The position numbers and the translations under genes were made by a program. Of a stretch of 64,000 bases of DNA, positions 54,296 through 64,000 are shown in pieces (the first letter of the stretch is position 1; each line of letters begins with the position of its first letter). The notes below the pieces were generated by a model. That model did not search any database and had not been told where the DNA came from. It was given only the letters and a program-made list of their open reading frames with translations. This DNA comes from Acanthamoeba castellanii str. Neff (Eukaryota > Discosea > Longamoebia > Acanthamoebidae): the NCBI RefSeq assembly GCF_000313135.1, contig NW_004457532.1, forward strand, positions 173,155 to 237,154. The letters are read 5' to 3'.

Positions 54296-54860
54296 GACGA
54301 CACACCCAACATTGTCAGACGCGTCCCACCACGGCCGTTGTCATCATCGGAGCGAGATGGTACCGGCGGATGGCGTCGGAGGCCGCACGCTTGAGGAGAG
54401 ATTCCCCGTCGCTCTCCCGCCGGACCGTGGCCACCACGTTGATGCCGCGCGACGCCAATCGGAGTGCTGCGCAGGCCCAATTTAGGCCGGGGAGGCTTTA
54501 GCTCTGTGCAAAACCAAAGATGTTTGTTGGGAGGGGGGGGGAGGTACCGCCGAGTTGGCCGAAGCCGGAGGAGGTGCCCGTAATCACCACCCACCAACTG
54601 CCGTCTGTCGGCACCTGGGCAGATGGAAGATGGAGTTGAAGTGAGGTGCGGTGGTGTGAAGAGAGGAGATTAGATTTAATCTCTTTATTACAAATTGGGC
54701 GAGACCGGACCTGATGCTGCCACTTGTCGAGGACGAAGTAGCGGAGGAGCCGAGCGAGCACGGCGGAGGAGACGAAGATGAAGAGGAGGACCCAGTTGCT
54801 GGGGTAGAAGAAGTAAAGCTGCAGCCCCGCCAGACCCCAGAACCACAACGACGCCCTCAT
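53000..54860 (-). CDS. Membrane-anchored short-chain dehydrogenase (HSD/RDH-like), about 345 aa
   Basis: About seven exons starting MRASLWFWGLAGLQLYFFYP. Residues 1-45 contain one or two hydrophobic helices (WVLLFIFVSSAVLARLL), an ER-type anchor. The SDR core follows: VVITGTSSGFG cofactor motif, RLASRGINVVATVRR, VLMDVASVASV, INNAGYSVSG (NNAG), VVFVSSVVGSAAMAE with catalytic Ser, and YSSSK catalytic Tyr/Lys, then VVIQPGAFKTEF. The pattern fits 17-beta-HSD/retinol-dehydrogenase-like microsomal enzymes acting on lipophilic alcohols or ketones. Near the end, a GGGG run at 53048-53051 seems to carry one extra base: removing it gives the tail FMRSIILGKGNKKDE and a stop at 53000. As written, the frame runs on into the SMYD4-like 3' end. 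A GACAC repeat fills one intron. Confidence 0.85.
53221..53268. repeat. (CGACA)n repeat in SDR intron
   Basis: CACGACACGACACGA-type pentanucleotide repeat within an intron of the minus-strand dehydrogenase. Confidence 0.85.
54211..54294. repeat. (CA)n / (CACACG)n microsatellite in SDR intron
   Basis: CA dinucleotide tract with an inner array of CACACG units; on the minus strand GT/CGTGTG. It lies in an intron of the dehydrogenase gene. Confidence 0.9.
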
Positions 54861-55121
54861 CCTGCGCCGCTCTCTCTTGTACAACACAAGATGAAGACTT
54901 TGTCTTCGGCTTTTTGTAACCACACAGCCAATCGCGCCACCACAACAAGAAGAAAAAGAGGGTTGTTCTATTGGTGGTGGCGATGAAGGTGGGTTGACCG
55001 ACCAGTTCTAACTGGTCCGAGCGGAAAGAGAGCCGCGGTTTGTACAGAGGTGGTGGTGGTGGTGATGGTGATGGTGGGGGGAGTGGGTGGGGACTGCCCG
55101 TCAGCTTGGCTGGGGAGATCG

Positions 55122-55848
55122 TCAGACGATGAACTTCTTGGCCAGGAGGCGCTCCATGCGGGAGGCTTCCTTGGCGGCCTGCTCCTCCTCCTTCTGCTTC
55201 AGGGCCTCCGGGTCGGCCACCACCTCCACCAGCGCCTCCTCTGCACACACGCAACGAACCGAGTCAGCGCCGCCACCGCCACCACCACTACAAGGCCCAC
55301 GAGTCGAGGGGTAAGGGCGAGCGCACCTTCGGGGTGATTGGGGCGGGCGCGGTGCTCCACGACGGGCTCGCGCTGCTGCACGACGGGCTCGGCGTGAACG
55401 GCGGCCGCCGCGGTCTGCTGGTGGTGGGTGTCCTCCCTCACCACGTTCTCCGCTGCTCGCGCGAAAGAAAGTAGCCGTTAGGCGCCCAATGATCAAAAAT
55501 TACGAAAAATAAAAAGAACGAAAACGAAGAATGATAAAGAACGAAGGGGGGAAGGGGGGGGGCAGTACGAGGGGGGACGGGCTTGGCGGCGACGGGGTCG
55601 GCCCACTTCTTTGCGGGGGCAGGGGCGGCGGCGTGGGCGGTGGTGGCCTTGCCGGTGGTGGTGTGCATGGAGCGGAGCAGGCGGGCCTCCTCCTTGGTCA
55701 TGCCCTCGAGGTTCTCCTCGAGATCGGTCGTGTGTCCGCGCGGGCTGATGGGCACCTTGCTCGGGTGGGCCGCCGCTTCCTTGCGCTCGCCACCGCCACC
55801 GCCGCCCATCGCCCTCATCAATCGCGCTACTTCCGCATCATCGGCCAT
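55122..55848 (-). CDS. Small hydrophilic protein, about 175 aa, unknown family
   Basis: Three exons: 55848-about 55571, about 55453-55327 and about 55242-55122. The protein starts MADDAEVARLMRAMGGGGGG and has two short helical blocks. The first is TDLEENLEGMTKEEARLLRS and the last, at the C-terminus, is EEEQAAKEASRMERLLAKKF with the end KKFIV. A Pro/Ala/His/Gln linker lies between them. Both blocks share an acidic-then-EAxRxxRL/MERLL pattern, perhaps a repeated binding motif. No membrane segment or known domain. Splice signals and the clean C-terminal helix support a real gene. Confidence 0.6.
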
Positions 55849-56173
55849 TGTTGCTGTTGTTGATCTCTGTGAGATTGATTGATTTCTTTGGATGTGTGTG
55901 TGTGTGCGTGGTGTCAAAGAAAAACTAAAGTCTAGCCACGACGCGGAGGAGAGAAGGAAGAAGAGAAGGTCGACAAGGCCGTTAGGAGAAGTGATATTGG
56001 CCAACAGCCGTGGTCGACCCGGACCGCGAGAGTGGTGCTCCCGTGTTCTGCTTCTTTGACATTTCCGGTGATGTGCCAGCGACACTCCCATGTACATACC
56101 CCACATACCAACCGACCACCCTGCCAGGAAGGGGCGCGGTCGAGTGCTCTCTCTTGTTGCTCGACGTCGCGCC
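55849..56173. other. Intergenic region between two minus-strand genes
   Basis: 325 bp covering the promoter of the small hydrophilic protein gene and the 3' end of the GGPP synthase gene. A GT run lies at about 55892-55910. Nothing else recognised. Confidence 0.6.
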
Positions 56174-57876
56174 TTACACCTTGTACTGGGCCAGGAGCTC
56201 CACAATCTTCATGAGGAGATCGTTGCCGCCCAGCCTGTCGATTTCTTGGACGATGTCCTCGTGCAGGCCCTGTGCGAGCGCAAGGCGGGGCTAGTTAGCG
56301 CGTGTGTGATGTGCGGCACTGCGTGTGTGCGTATGCGCCACACGGGACACAGGTCGTAATATGCACGCCCGGGGTACCTTGAGAATGTTCCGGGTGTACT
56401 CAAAGGAGCCGGTCTGCTCCATGTACTTGACGGCGTACTTTTTGAGCTCCACGTCTACCCTCAGACCAAGGCGCAAAGAAGAAACCACGCTTGAGACCCA
56501 ACAACAGCGGAAGAGTTGGTCAAGGAAAAGAAGAGCAATACCGTTCGTTCGCTGCTTGAGGATGGAGAGAAGCCTGTGGTCGTGCGGCACAGCGCGGATG
56601 GAGTGGATGATGGGGAAGGAGAACTTGCCCTCCGTGATATCCTCGCAGAAGCCCTTGTGGTCCATAAACTGTCGTGTCGTGTCGTGTGTGTGGCGGTTCA
56701 AGTGTGCAAAGGTCAGCGCCACCAATCTCACGGCCGTGAACGAGACAAGTATGAATGCGTACGTCTTGAGATTGCAAGTTGATGAAGTCGTCGCGCACTT
56801 GGAAGTAGTAAGCGAGCTTGTTGACGAGGGGGATATAGTCCCTGGCGGCACCGAGTTTGTCAGTATTCATCGGTGTCACGTGAGTTGCCCAGGGCGGCAC
56901 ACGAAGGTGGCACACTCACCGTTCGTCTTTGCTGAAGGCTTGGATCAGCTTCACCGCCAGGCGGAACAAACCGCCCGTCTCTGCACAAGTAGCGCCGCGT
57001 TAACGGAGAGAGCGTACGCGTGGTGGCGTAAGCGATCGAGTGTGGCGTCAGTGCGCAGGGAGAAGAGGTGCGCGTACTGTCGAGGACCATCTTCTTGTAC
57101 TCTTCCTCGGTGGGGCAGATTTGGTGGTCTCGCCAGAAGATGTCGAATCCTTGGCCGTGGTGGAGGTTGATCATTTCCTCTGCGGCAATGAACACCGTCA
57201 GCAACTTCCACGACCAGCTCCCGATAGGTCTCACGCTATAGAGATGTGTGTCGTGGTGCACCACCGCCTACCTAGGAACATGGCACTGGCCTTGGGGTTG
57301 TTCATGGAGGCGCATTGCTGGAGCGCCACGAAGTAGACGTAGTTGGCGCAGTTGATGGCCGACGCGACGCCGTAAACCTTGTGGGCCACTGCGGACCACA
57401 ACGCAACGTGGTGATCAGCACCAAGCCGCACATAGAGACCAAGGAGCAAGTCGCGCATGGAGCACCTACCGGGCAAGCCTCTCCTGAGCACGGAGTTGTC
57501 TTCAATGTCGTCGATCCTGCATTGGTGGCATGGGGTCGAGAGGAATGAACACCACGCTCCAGCAAGAGGATAGAAGAGGGGAGTTGAGGTACAGAAGGCT
57601 AGAGTTGTGGAGCATGGAGACAATGGTCTTGATCTGATTAAGCTCAGGTTCAGAGATCTGGAGCCACTTGTTGAAGGAATCAATGAGTTTGCCGCGCACG
57701 TCCTTGCCCGGCACCTGAAGCAGGTACTCATAGGGCTCCAGCAAAATCTGTTCACATCCATTCAATTGATTTGAACAGTAAAAACCTGCAGTTCTGCACG
57801 TGCAAGTACTGATGCAGCTCTTAATCTAGATGTACCTCTTTGGAGCTGTAGGTGAGAGTCGGCTTACCGTCCATTA
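56174..57876 (-). CDS. GGPS1: Geranylgeranyl diphosphate synthase (type III, GGPS1-like), about 300 aa
   Basis: About eight exons, starting [20 protein letters not shown]. The core has [20 protein letters not shown], then the first Asp-rich motif [21 protein letters not shown] (DDxxD with the short spacing of GGPP synthases). [51 protein letters not shown] and the second Asp motif [11 protein letters not shown] follow. Then [19 protein letters not shown] and a C-terminal helix ending LAQYKV. It condenses isopentenyl diphosphate with farnesyl diphosphate to make GGPP for protein prenylation. Length and spacing are normal. In one exon the KTGG segment is reached after a long intron that an open frame mimics as [11 protein letters not shown]. 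Confidence 0.94.
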
Positions 57877-58125
57877 TATGTGGCGTGAGTGTTGTGCTGT
57901 GCGTACGTGTGCGGGCGTGATTGTGCTGTGTGTGTTTGCAGGCGTGGCTCCCTTCTTCGCCAAAAGATCTTCTCGTCCCTATCCATTTCTCTCCACTTTT
58001 CTTTCCCTACCCCCAAAAGAAAACAAGGGAAATCAGGGAACGGTCTTTGTTTTTATTGGCTGCCGGGGGGATTCGCAGGCAGGGGTCGTTGGCCGAAACG
58101 ACCACCCAAAGAGTCACTACTCCTC

Positions 58126-58599
58126 TCATAGGAGGGGCATTGCAGGAGTTAGGAAGGTGCGGAAGAGGGCGTGCGCCGTGAGGAGGTGGACGGCGATGTC
58201 GAAGCAGGTCAGCGCGAAGTCGACGGTCAAGCGCGGACCGCGGTACTCGCGCACGCTCCAGTCCCGGATGCGCACGGCGTAGTACCCCGAGTTCCAGGCC
58301 CAAACGTAGTAGGTGTGGGCCAGGGCGTGGACGAGCACGAACGGACCCCAGCTCTCGTGCAGGCAGTAGGCCATGAGCGGGGTGGCCATGTCGAACACGA
58401 AGTAGTACCGCCGGGCCTTGAGCTGCTCGAGCGTGGGCGCCTGGAGTCGCAGGAGCACGTTGGCGTGGGCGTAGGCGTGGAAGACCTCGATCACGAGCAG
58501 GACCAGCCCCAGCGTCGTGAGCTGGCCCTCTGAGAAGAAGCGTTCGAGCAGCGCGAGCATGTTGTGTTGAGTACGCAGTCGAAAAAGAAGAAGACTCAT
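58126..58599 (-). CDS. Multi-pass membrane protein, about 157 aa, unknown family
   Basis: Single exon. From MSLLLFRLRTQHNMLALLER (alternative start at MLALLERFF, 58560) it has about four hydrophobic stretches: LTTLGLVLLVIEVFHAYAHA, YYFVFDMATPLMAYCLHES, GPFVLVHALAHTYYVWAWNS and TVDFALTCFDIAVHLLTAH. Paired His residues inside or at the edges of the helices (FHAYAHAN, LVHALAHTYYVW, VHLLTAHALF) could bind metal or haem or be catalytic. Basic loops between them (RIRDWSVREYRG) favour a membrane topology. No family recognised. The gene sits tightly between GGPP synthase and myotubularin. Confidence 0.65.
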   Translation of the reverse strand: MSLLLFRLRTQHNMLALLERFFSEGQLTTLGLVLLVIEVFHAYAHANVLLRLQAPTLEQLKARRYYFVFDMATPLMAYCLHESWGPFVLVHALAHTYYVWAWNSGYYAVRIRDWSVREYRGPRLTVDFALTCFDIAVHLLTAHALFRTFLTPAMPLL

Positions 58600-58708
58600 C
58601 ACGAACGTAGCTTGCTGTTGTACAACCCAATCATTTCCTGCGCATTCGCTTTCGAAATTTCACCGTTAGAGTCACGGTGTGTTCACACTTTCACACTTTC
58701 TCACTTTC

Positions 58709-61700
58709 TCACTGACTCGCTTTCGTCGCAGCTGCGGTCGTCGTCTTGAGCTTTTCGTTGAGCGTGTCGATGGTGTTGATCAGCTGCATGGCCCGCAGTT
58801 CCACTGTGACCTGCTTGGCGTAGCGCGTCACCAGCTTGTAGTCTTCGGACCCAAGCTGTGCACGCACCCATTGCGGCTGTAGATAAGCGCCAGCGAGGGC
58901 ACATTGCAGGGGGGCAGGGCAGGGACTCACCTTCATGGTGTGTCGGAAGTAGAAGCCCTTCCACAGGACGAGGTTCTCGACGCCAGTGTCGGGAAAGAAG
59001 ACATCGATCTCGGCCATGTAGAAGGGGTTCACGAAGTCGAACTTCTTGTGGTTGTTGTTCACGATGAAGGACCAGATCGAGACGGTCTTCTCCTTCAGCC
59101 GCGACTCTTCCCTCTCCTTCTGCGAGTTACTGCAAGCAGACCATCACAGAATGAGCGGCGCCAAGAACGCGCACGTCGGGTGCAATTGCCTCCTGGAAGA
59201 GCGGGGGAGGGGCGCCCATATACCAGAGGAACGTGCCGAACTGGCAGTCGTATAGGTGCTCCAGCAGGAAGACCAAGAAGCGCTCGTTGAACTCGAAAGC
59301 GCACGGGAACTGCTGCGTGAGCTGGTACACCATGTCCAGGAACTGCACACACAAGGCACCCAACATGAGTCAACGGCACACAAGGCCCGCTAGGTCTTAG
59401 ACCTGCGAGGCCGCGGCGTGTTTGCATGCAAGCAGTCATCGTCGGTGGGAATGCGCACCTGTGGGAAGATGGGGGCTCGCTGCGATGTGCCGGCGTCATC
59501 CGGGTGCGCATGGCCTGAACACACAACCGCCGAGAGTAGTACAGTGAGTAAAACAATAACGCCCGAGGCATCTGACCGCTGCCAACGACAGAATGCGGGA
59601 GAAGGTGAGTGCGTGTGATCACGTGCCGTATCGCTCATCGAATTTATGTCCGAAGCTGAGGAACTCCTTCTCGATGAGCACGGCGAAGCCTCGGATGCTT
59701 CGGTAGTGCTTGTCCAGCATCAGCTGGGCCAGCGCGGCCACCTGTGGCGTTCGGTCCCACCCGTCGCTGCCTGCACCACGCACCGCAGTGAGTCCCACGC
59801 CGCTACAACCGAGGTCTAATCGGAGGCACACTTGAAGGGCGGCGGGGGCGTACAGTGAATGAGGACGGAGGTCTGTTTGTACACGCAGAGCGCCACGCTG
59901 GTGGCGGCGGTCAAGATGAGGGACAGGTGGTCGAGCCACTTGGTCCGCTCGAGGTTGGACAGCCACGACGCGGAGAGCGGGGAGGGCGGCGTGGTGGGGG
60001 TCGACATGAGCGAGAATGCGGAGGACGAAGAGGAGGAGGTGGGCGAGCTGGGCAGCGACGTAGCGTCGAATATGCACAGCTGGTTGAGCTTGTTGTAGCT
60101 CTCCCGCATCACGTGGATGTTGCCTGCATGCAGAGTTCTCCCCTCAGCGCTTGCGCAAACCATCGCAGCAGACACTCGCGAGAGCACAAGAACGGCCGTA
60201 CCGATGTTGAGGAAGTCCAGGCGACTGTTGGGTCCGCACTTTTCCACGCCCGCGCCCATGGCTTGGTTGGCCATGGCGTTCACTCGTGGCCTGAAAGACA
60301 ACCATAATAGTAATGATAATGATAAGAAAACCTTGATTCATTGACAGTACGGTGCGTCTGTGAGGGTGTTTTCGGGCGTACCGGGCATCATAGATACGGA
60401 GCACCGAGTTCGGCTTGTCCGCGGTGGGGTTGGAGCGATAGATCGACTCGAGGAGGAACTCATCTACCCCCCCCCCAGGCGAACGATCAGCAACACAAGT
60501 ACCACGGTGGCGGCTGTAGTAGTGGCGGCGGTGGCGGCGGCGGGGTTTGTTGTACCTTGGGGACAGCTGTTCCCTCGGAAGCCCACCATGGGCTGAGATG
60601 ATCGGGTGATCGAGGCGCCATTACGGAACAGATAGGCTGCGCCGCGCAAGAGAGACTGGGTGAGCGCGCGCCACGCAGAGAGCTTCGGGCGCGTGGTGGT
60701 GGTGTGGTGGTGAATTCGGAACGTACACAGGGCCGGAATGCGTCCCTTGCTGCGGAATTCGAAGATCGGACTTAAAACTTCGTCGAGCACCTGCACCGGC
60801 ACACCTGTGCGACGCGACGTACAAGAGTCAAGACGGAGCCCGGGCACTGGGGCGCGAGGGCTTGATTCGTGACTCGTACCGATGTACTCGGGGTAGGTGG
60901 GCGCCCGCGTGTATCGCTTGTTGATGTCGCTCAGCCGCCACCGCTTTCCCAACTTGCCTGCAACACATACACACAATGACAGAGTGAGGCAACGCGCAAC
61001 ACACCACAGCGTGAACAGCCGAACCGCCGCGAGAGGTCGCACCTGCCAGCTGGAATTGTCGGTCGTACTCCTCCTGCACATTGAAGAGCTGCCAGCCATC
61101 GTTCACGCCCTAACGGGGGGAAGGGAATAGGGAGTGAGCGTTGAGGAAGCCATCCGTGCTGAAACAAATAACTAAATAAAACAATTCATTAATAAAACAA
61201 GGCACCTCCCACTTGAAGTCGAGCGCAAAGGTTTTGAGCGCCTTGCCGGGGAAAGCGTTCTGGTGCAAAATCTGAAAACGAAGAAGACGAAGTCGAAGAA
61301 GAGAACGGACATAGATGGTCAGACCCAGTGAGCAAACTCACGCGCGGCGGCGAGTGCGTGCGTCTCCGTACGTCGTGCCAGTGGCGAGCGAGATTCTTGG
61401 AGGCAAAGCGGAAGCGGACGTTGGGTCGGAAGTCCTTGGAGTGAATCAGCAGCGTGTTCTTGGCCACCTTGGATATCCGCCAGATGGAGCCCAGCGGGAT
61501 GCGCATGCCCTGCATCGCCAGCCCCATCGGCGAGCGGATTTAACCGGTGCCCATCACCCCCCAAATAACGATGCAATCAGGGATGCGCACCTCAGAGGCC
61601 AGGGCGCGCGGGTTAAACATGAGCGCGTAGTTGGTACAGCACAACGTGCCCACAACCAGCTGCGCAGTGTGTCGTGAGTTGTGTGAGAATGTTGCTTCGT

Positions 61701-63970
61701 TACCAAGGCTGGAGCGAGGAGGGACGGGCGCACCTGGCTGGGCATGACCAGCCCGACGCCGGAGAGGTGCTGCCGGAGCACCTCACCGCCGATGCAGAAG
61801 CGCGCGAGCGAGGCGTCGACATCTTCCATGCCGCCCATCTTCTTGATCAGGCTCCCCGAGCCACCGTTCGTGGTGGTCGATGCACCCTCACCAGCGTCCT
61901 GAGCACCACCGGTTGAGCGCGAAACGTTGTCAACTCATCGGCGCCTCGCTTCTGAAATATTCTGGACAGTCGAGTCCGTTGGGGGGAGGGGGCAGTGCGT
62001 ACCTCGACGTTGTCGGAGGAGTGGGGCGAGAACTTGACGATGAGACAGTACGACCGCCTGTCGGCGACGTCCGGTTCGGACCGGGGCGAAGCACTGAACA
62101 GGGTCTTGGGCTGGAGCTCCACGATGGTCTGCGCACACAGCACCACGTGGTAGCAATTCAGATTTCGCTCCTTCACCAATACTTGGTGCCCCCCCCCCAC
62201 GGAGTATACGCACATTGGTCCCGAGGGCGTAGTGGGCGAGGGTCTGGCCCTCTTGCAGCCAGATGTCAGGCGAGGGCGGATTGGAGGCCAGCAGTCCGTA
62301 GTGCTCCCATCGGCGCTTCTCAATGCCCAGCCACTGCACGACGCGGCGACGCCCACACACCCTTCTTTAAGAAGGCTGAGAGCAAGGCCTTGGGCTGGGT
62401 GTAGTACGCACGTTGCACACAGAGTGAGTGGCTTCGAGCACGGTGATGGACGAAGGATCGAGCAGCAGCCGACCCTCTGCGACGGAGGGCACCAGCAGAC
62501 CGCGCGTGGTGTCGCGCAGCTCGGTCTTGTCCTCCTCGTGGAGGCAGAGCTCCAGGAATCGCTTTTTCAGCTCCAAGATATCCTGTGAAGGCACGAGGCA
62601 CCACGATCAGAGGGCACACTTCGTCTTGTGTCCCCCCTCCCCGCCAATCGACGTAACGTTGTGGTGGGAGGGGGCAAGCGGTACCATGTCCTGTAGGTGG
62701 TAGGCGGCGAGGATGTTGTCGGGATTGAGCCACAGGGTGCCGTCTCGCTTGTGAATCAGCAGGCCGTAGTGCTCTACGTCGCTGCACGTCCTGTCGACAA
62801 TAACACAGTTGAGTGTGAAAAGAGCGAAAGCGAAAGCGAAGCGGGGGAGGGGGAGTACTTGAGACGAGAGCCGACGGTGGTCATGACATCGCGTACGGTG
62901 GTGTACTTGTTGAACTTGAAGAGCTGGCTGCTGCGTCCAGTTGTGTGCGGTTCAGCCGCGGCGCCATCGATGGTGTACAGGATCTGCAGCACATAGTTGT
63001 TGCTCTTGTCGTTGGCGTACTTCGAGTCCTCGATACAGCGGAGCTCCACCGCCGCCTGATGGCGATACGTCAGTCAGCGAATGGACCAACAATCAGCTAA
63101 AGTGGGTGGGTGGGTGGGTGAACGTACCCCTTCGTCGAAGTCGTATCGCCACAGCTGTGACTCCTCGTCGAGCCACACGCCTCGGCAGGCCACGTCCTTT
63201 GGTGCCACTTTGGATCCCGGGTCTGGAACACGAGAACGATTGCTCAATAGATGAGCGCACGCACAACCGCACGCGACACGCGACACACGTGGAGAGGCGG
63301 AAAGGCGGTACCCTTTGGCGAGAGGTCGCCAGGTCCGCTATTGACGGGCGCATAGAGTCCGTAGTAGAGCTGTTCCTTGGACTCCTTGGCCCTCTTCATC
63401 TGCAGCTTCTTGAGCCAGTTGGCGAGCGGCTTCTTCTTGAGCAGCGATTCCACTGTGGCGCTGATGTCGTACTTGACCGCCTTCGTCTTGTTGCTCAACT
63501 CCGAACACGAAATCTTGAGCGAGACCTGCAGCTGGGCTCCTGCGCAGTACACAGAAGCGTCGATTGATGGTGAGAACACCGCCGGTCCGGCCACGGCCGG
63601 TATGGCCCTCGTGAGAATCGCAGCGCGAGTACCTGTCGAGGCGGACAGCGTCTCGCTGGAGGTGCTCCTAGCGCTCATGGTGGCCCGCCCAGAAAACGCC
63701 GAAGCAAGAGCACTGGAGCGGGTGGTGCAGGTGAGGCTCGACCGAAACGTGTGCGTGAGGAGAGAGAGAGAGAGAGAAAGAGAGAAGAGGGTTGAGAAAA
63801 AAAGCGTGGCTGGCGACGTACGAGGTAAGGTTGGAGGTGGGGACGGGCGTGGACGAGGTCGGGGAATTGGGCATCACCGACTTGACGGGCTTGGCCCCTT
63901 TCAGCAAAGCTGCGCGCTTCCGACGATCCGGGCGATCCCAGCGCTCAGGAGCCATGTCTTCGTTCGGCGA
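58709..63970 (-). CDS. Myotubularin-family phosphoinositide 3-phosphatase with talin-head-like N-terminus (5' end may extend beyond window)
   Basis: About 25 exons. The first visible exon follows an acceptor (TTGGCGCAG) and begins [19 protein letters not shown], so an upstream exon may exist. N-terminal half: a C2-like or unknown segment ([19 protein letters not shown]), then repeated ubiquitin-fold signatures (YGLL...[15 protein letters not shown].. [18 protein letters not shown]...[14 protein letters not shown]...TIVELQPK), which resemble talin/kindlin F0-F1. A PH-GRAM domain follows ([40 protein letters not shown]). The phosphatase has [40 protein letters not shown] and the active site [12 protein letters not shown] (CX5R intact). 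It should remove the 3-phosphate from PI3P/PI(3,5)P2 on endosomes. No FYVE domain; it ends in a coiled coil ([15 protein letters not shown]). Confidence 0.88.
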
Positions 63971-64000
63971 CTGCGCCAAGCAAGAGAACAAAATTAAAAA

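Overview
The window is nuclear DNA of a GC-rich, intron-dense protist and looks most like Acanthamoeba or a close amoebozoan. This is an inference from content: 26 closely packed genes in 64 kb, almost all split by short (about 50-200 nt) GT-AG introns, a class VII-like MyTH4-FERM myosin, actin-binding CH-domain proteins, and no ciliary genes recognised. No rRNA, tRNA, CRISPR array or transposon was recognised. Exon joins were made by hand from splice signals and protein-family alignment; gene spans run from start to stop codon and include introns.

Layout. 1-2.2 kb: the C-terminal end of an alpha-COP-like coat protein (+) and a BSD-domain protein (-). 2.5-12.7 kb: a giant motor-IQ-MyTH4-FERM-SH3-MyTH4-FERM myosin (+). 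13-17.2 kb: a CH-CH-coiled-coil-PH-LRR protein (+). 17.4-19 kb: ribosomal protein L3 (+). 19.2-24 kb: a Lys/Glu-rich protein with LRKV motifs and a mitochondrial release factor 1 (both -). 24.6-29.2 kb: a homeodomain factor (+) and a gamma-glutamyltranspeptidase-family enzyme (-). 29.4-36 kb: a NASP-type histone chaperone (+), a probable F-box protein (-), a tiny membrane protein (+), a short-chain dehydrogenase (+) and a Ser/Pro-rich protein (+). 36.1-41.6 kb: a Vma22/CCDC115-like V-ATPase assembly factor (-), an intronless charged coiled-coil protein (-) and a membrane-anchored kelch-like protein (+). 42.1-49.2 kb: the mitochondrial Fe-S ATPase NUBPL/Ind1 (+), DNA polymerase delta subunit 3 (-) and a P/Q-rich nuclear-type protein (+). 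49.3-54.9 kb: an SMYD4-like TPR-SET-MYND protein with a His/Cys-rich insert (+) and a membrane dehydrogenase (-). 55.1-64 kb: a small unknown protein, geranylgeranyl diphosphate synthase, a multi-pass membrane protein and a large myotubularin phosphatase with talin-head-like N-terminal modules (all -; the last may be incomplete at its 5' end).

The genes are not an operon. Functional groups are cytoskeleton and membranes (myosin, CH/PH/LRR protein, LRKV-motif protein, myotubularin), S phase and chromatin (POLD3, NASP, SMYD4-like), and mitochondria (RF1, NUBPL, possibly SMYD4-like). POLD3 and NASP share E2F-like sites upstream. The most novel-looking items are the talin-head/myotubularin fusion, the CH-CH-PH-LRR protein, the His-Gly-Pro-Gly-Cys insert in the SET protein, and a glutamine at the TEDS position of the myosin. 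Several genes contain apparent one-base frame breaks, most likely assembly errors.
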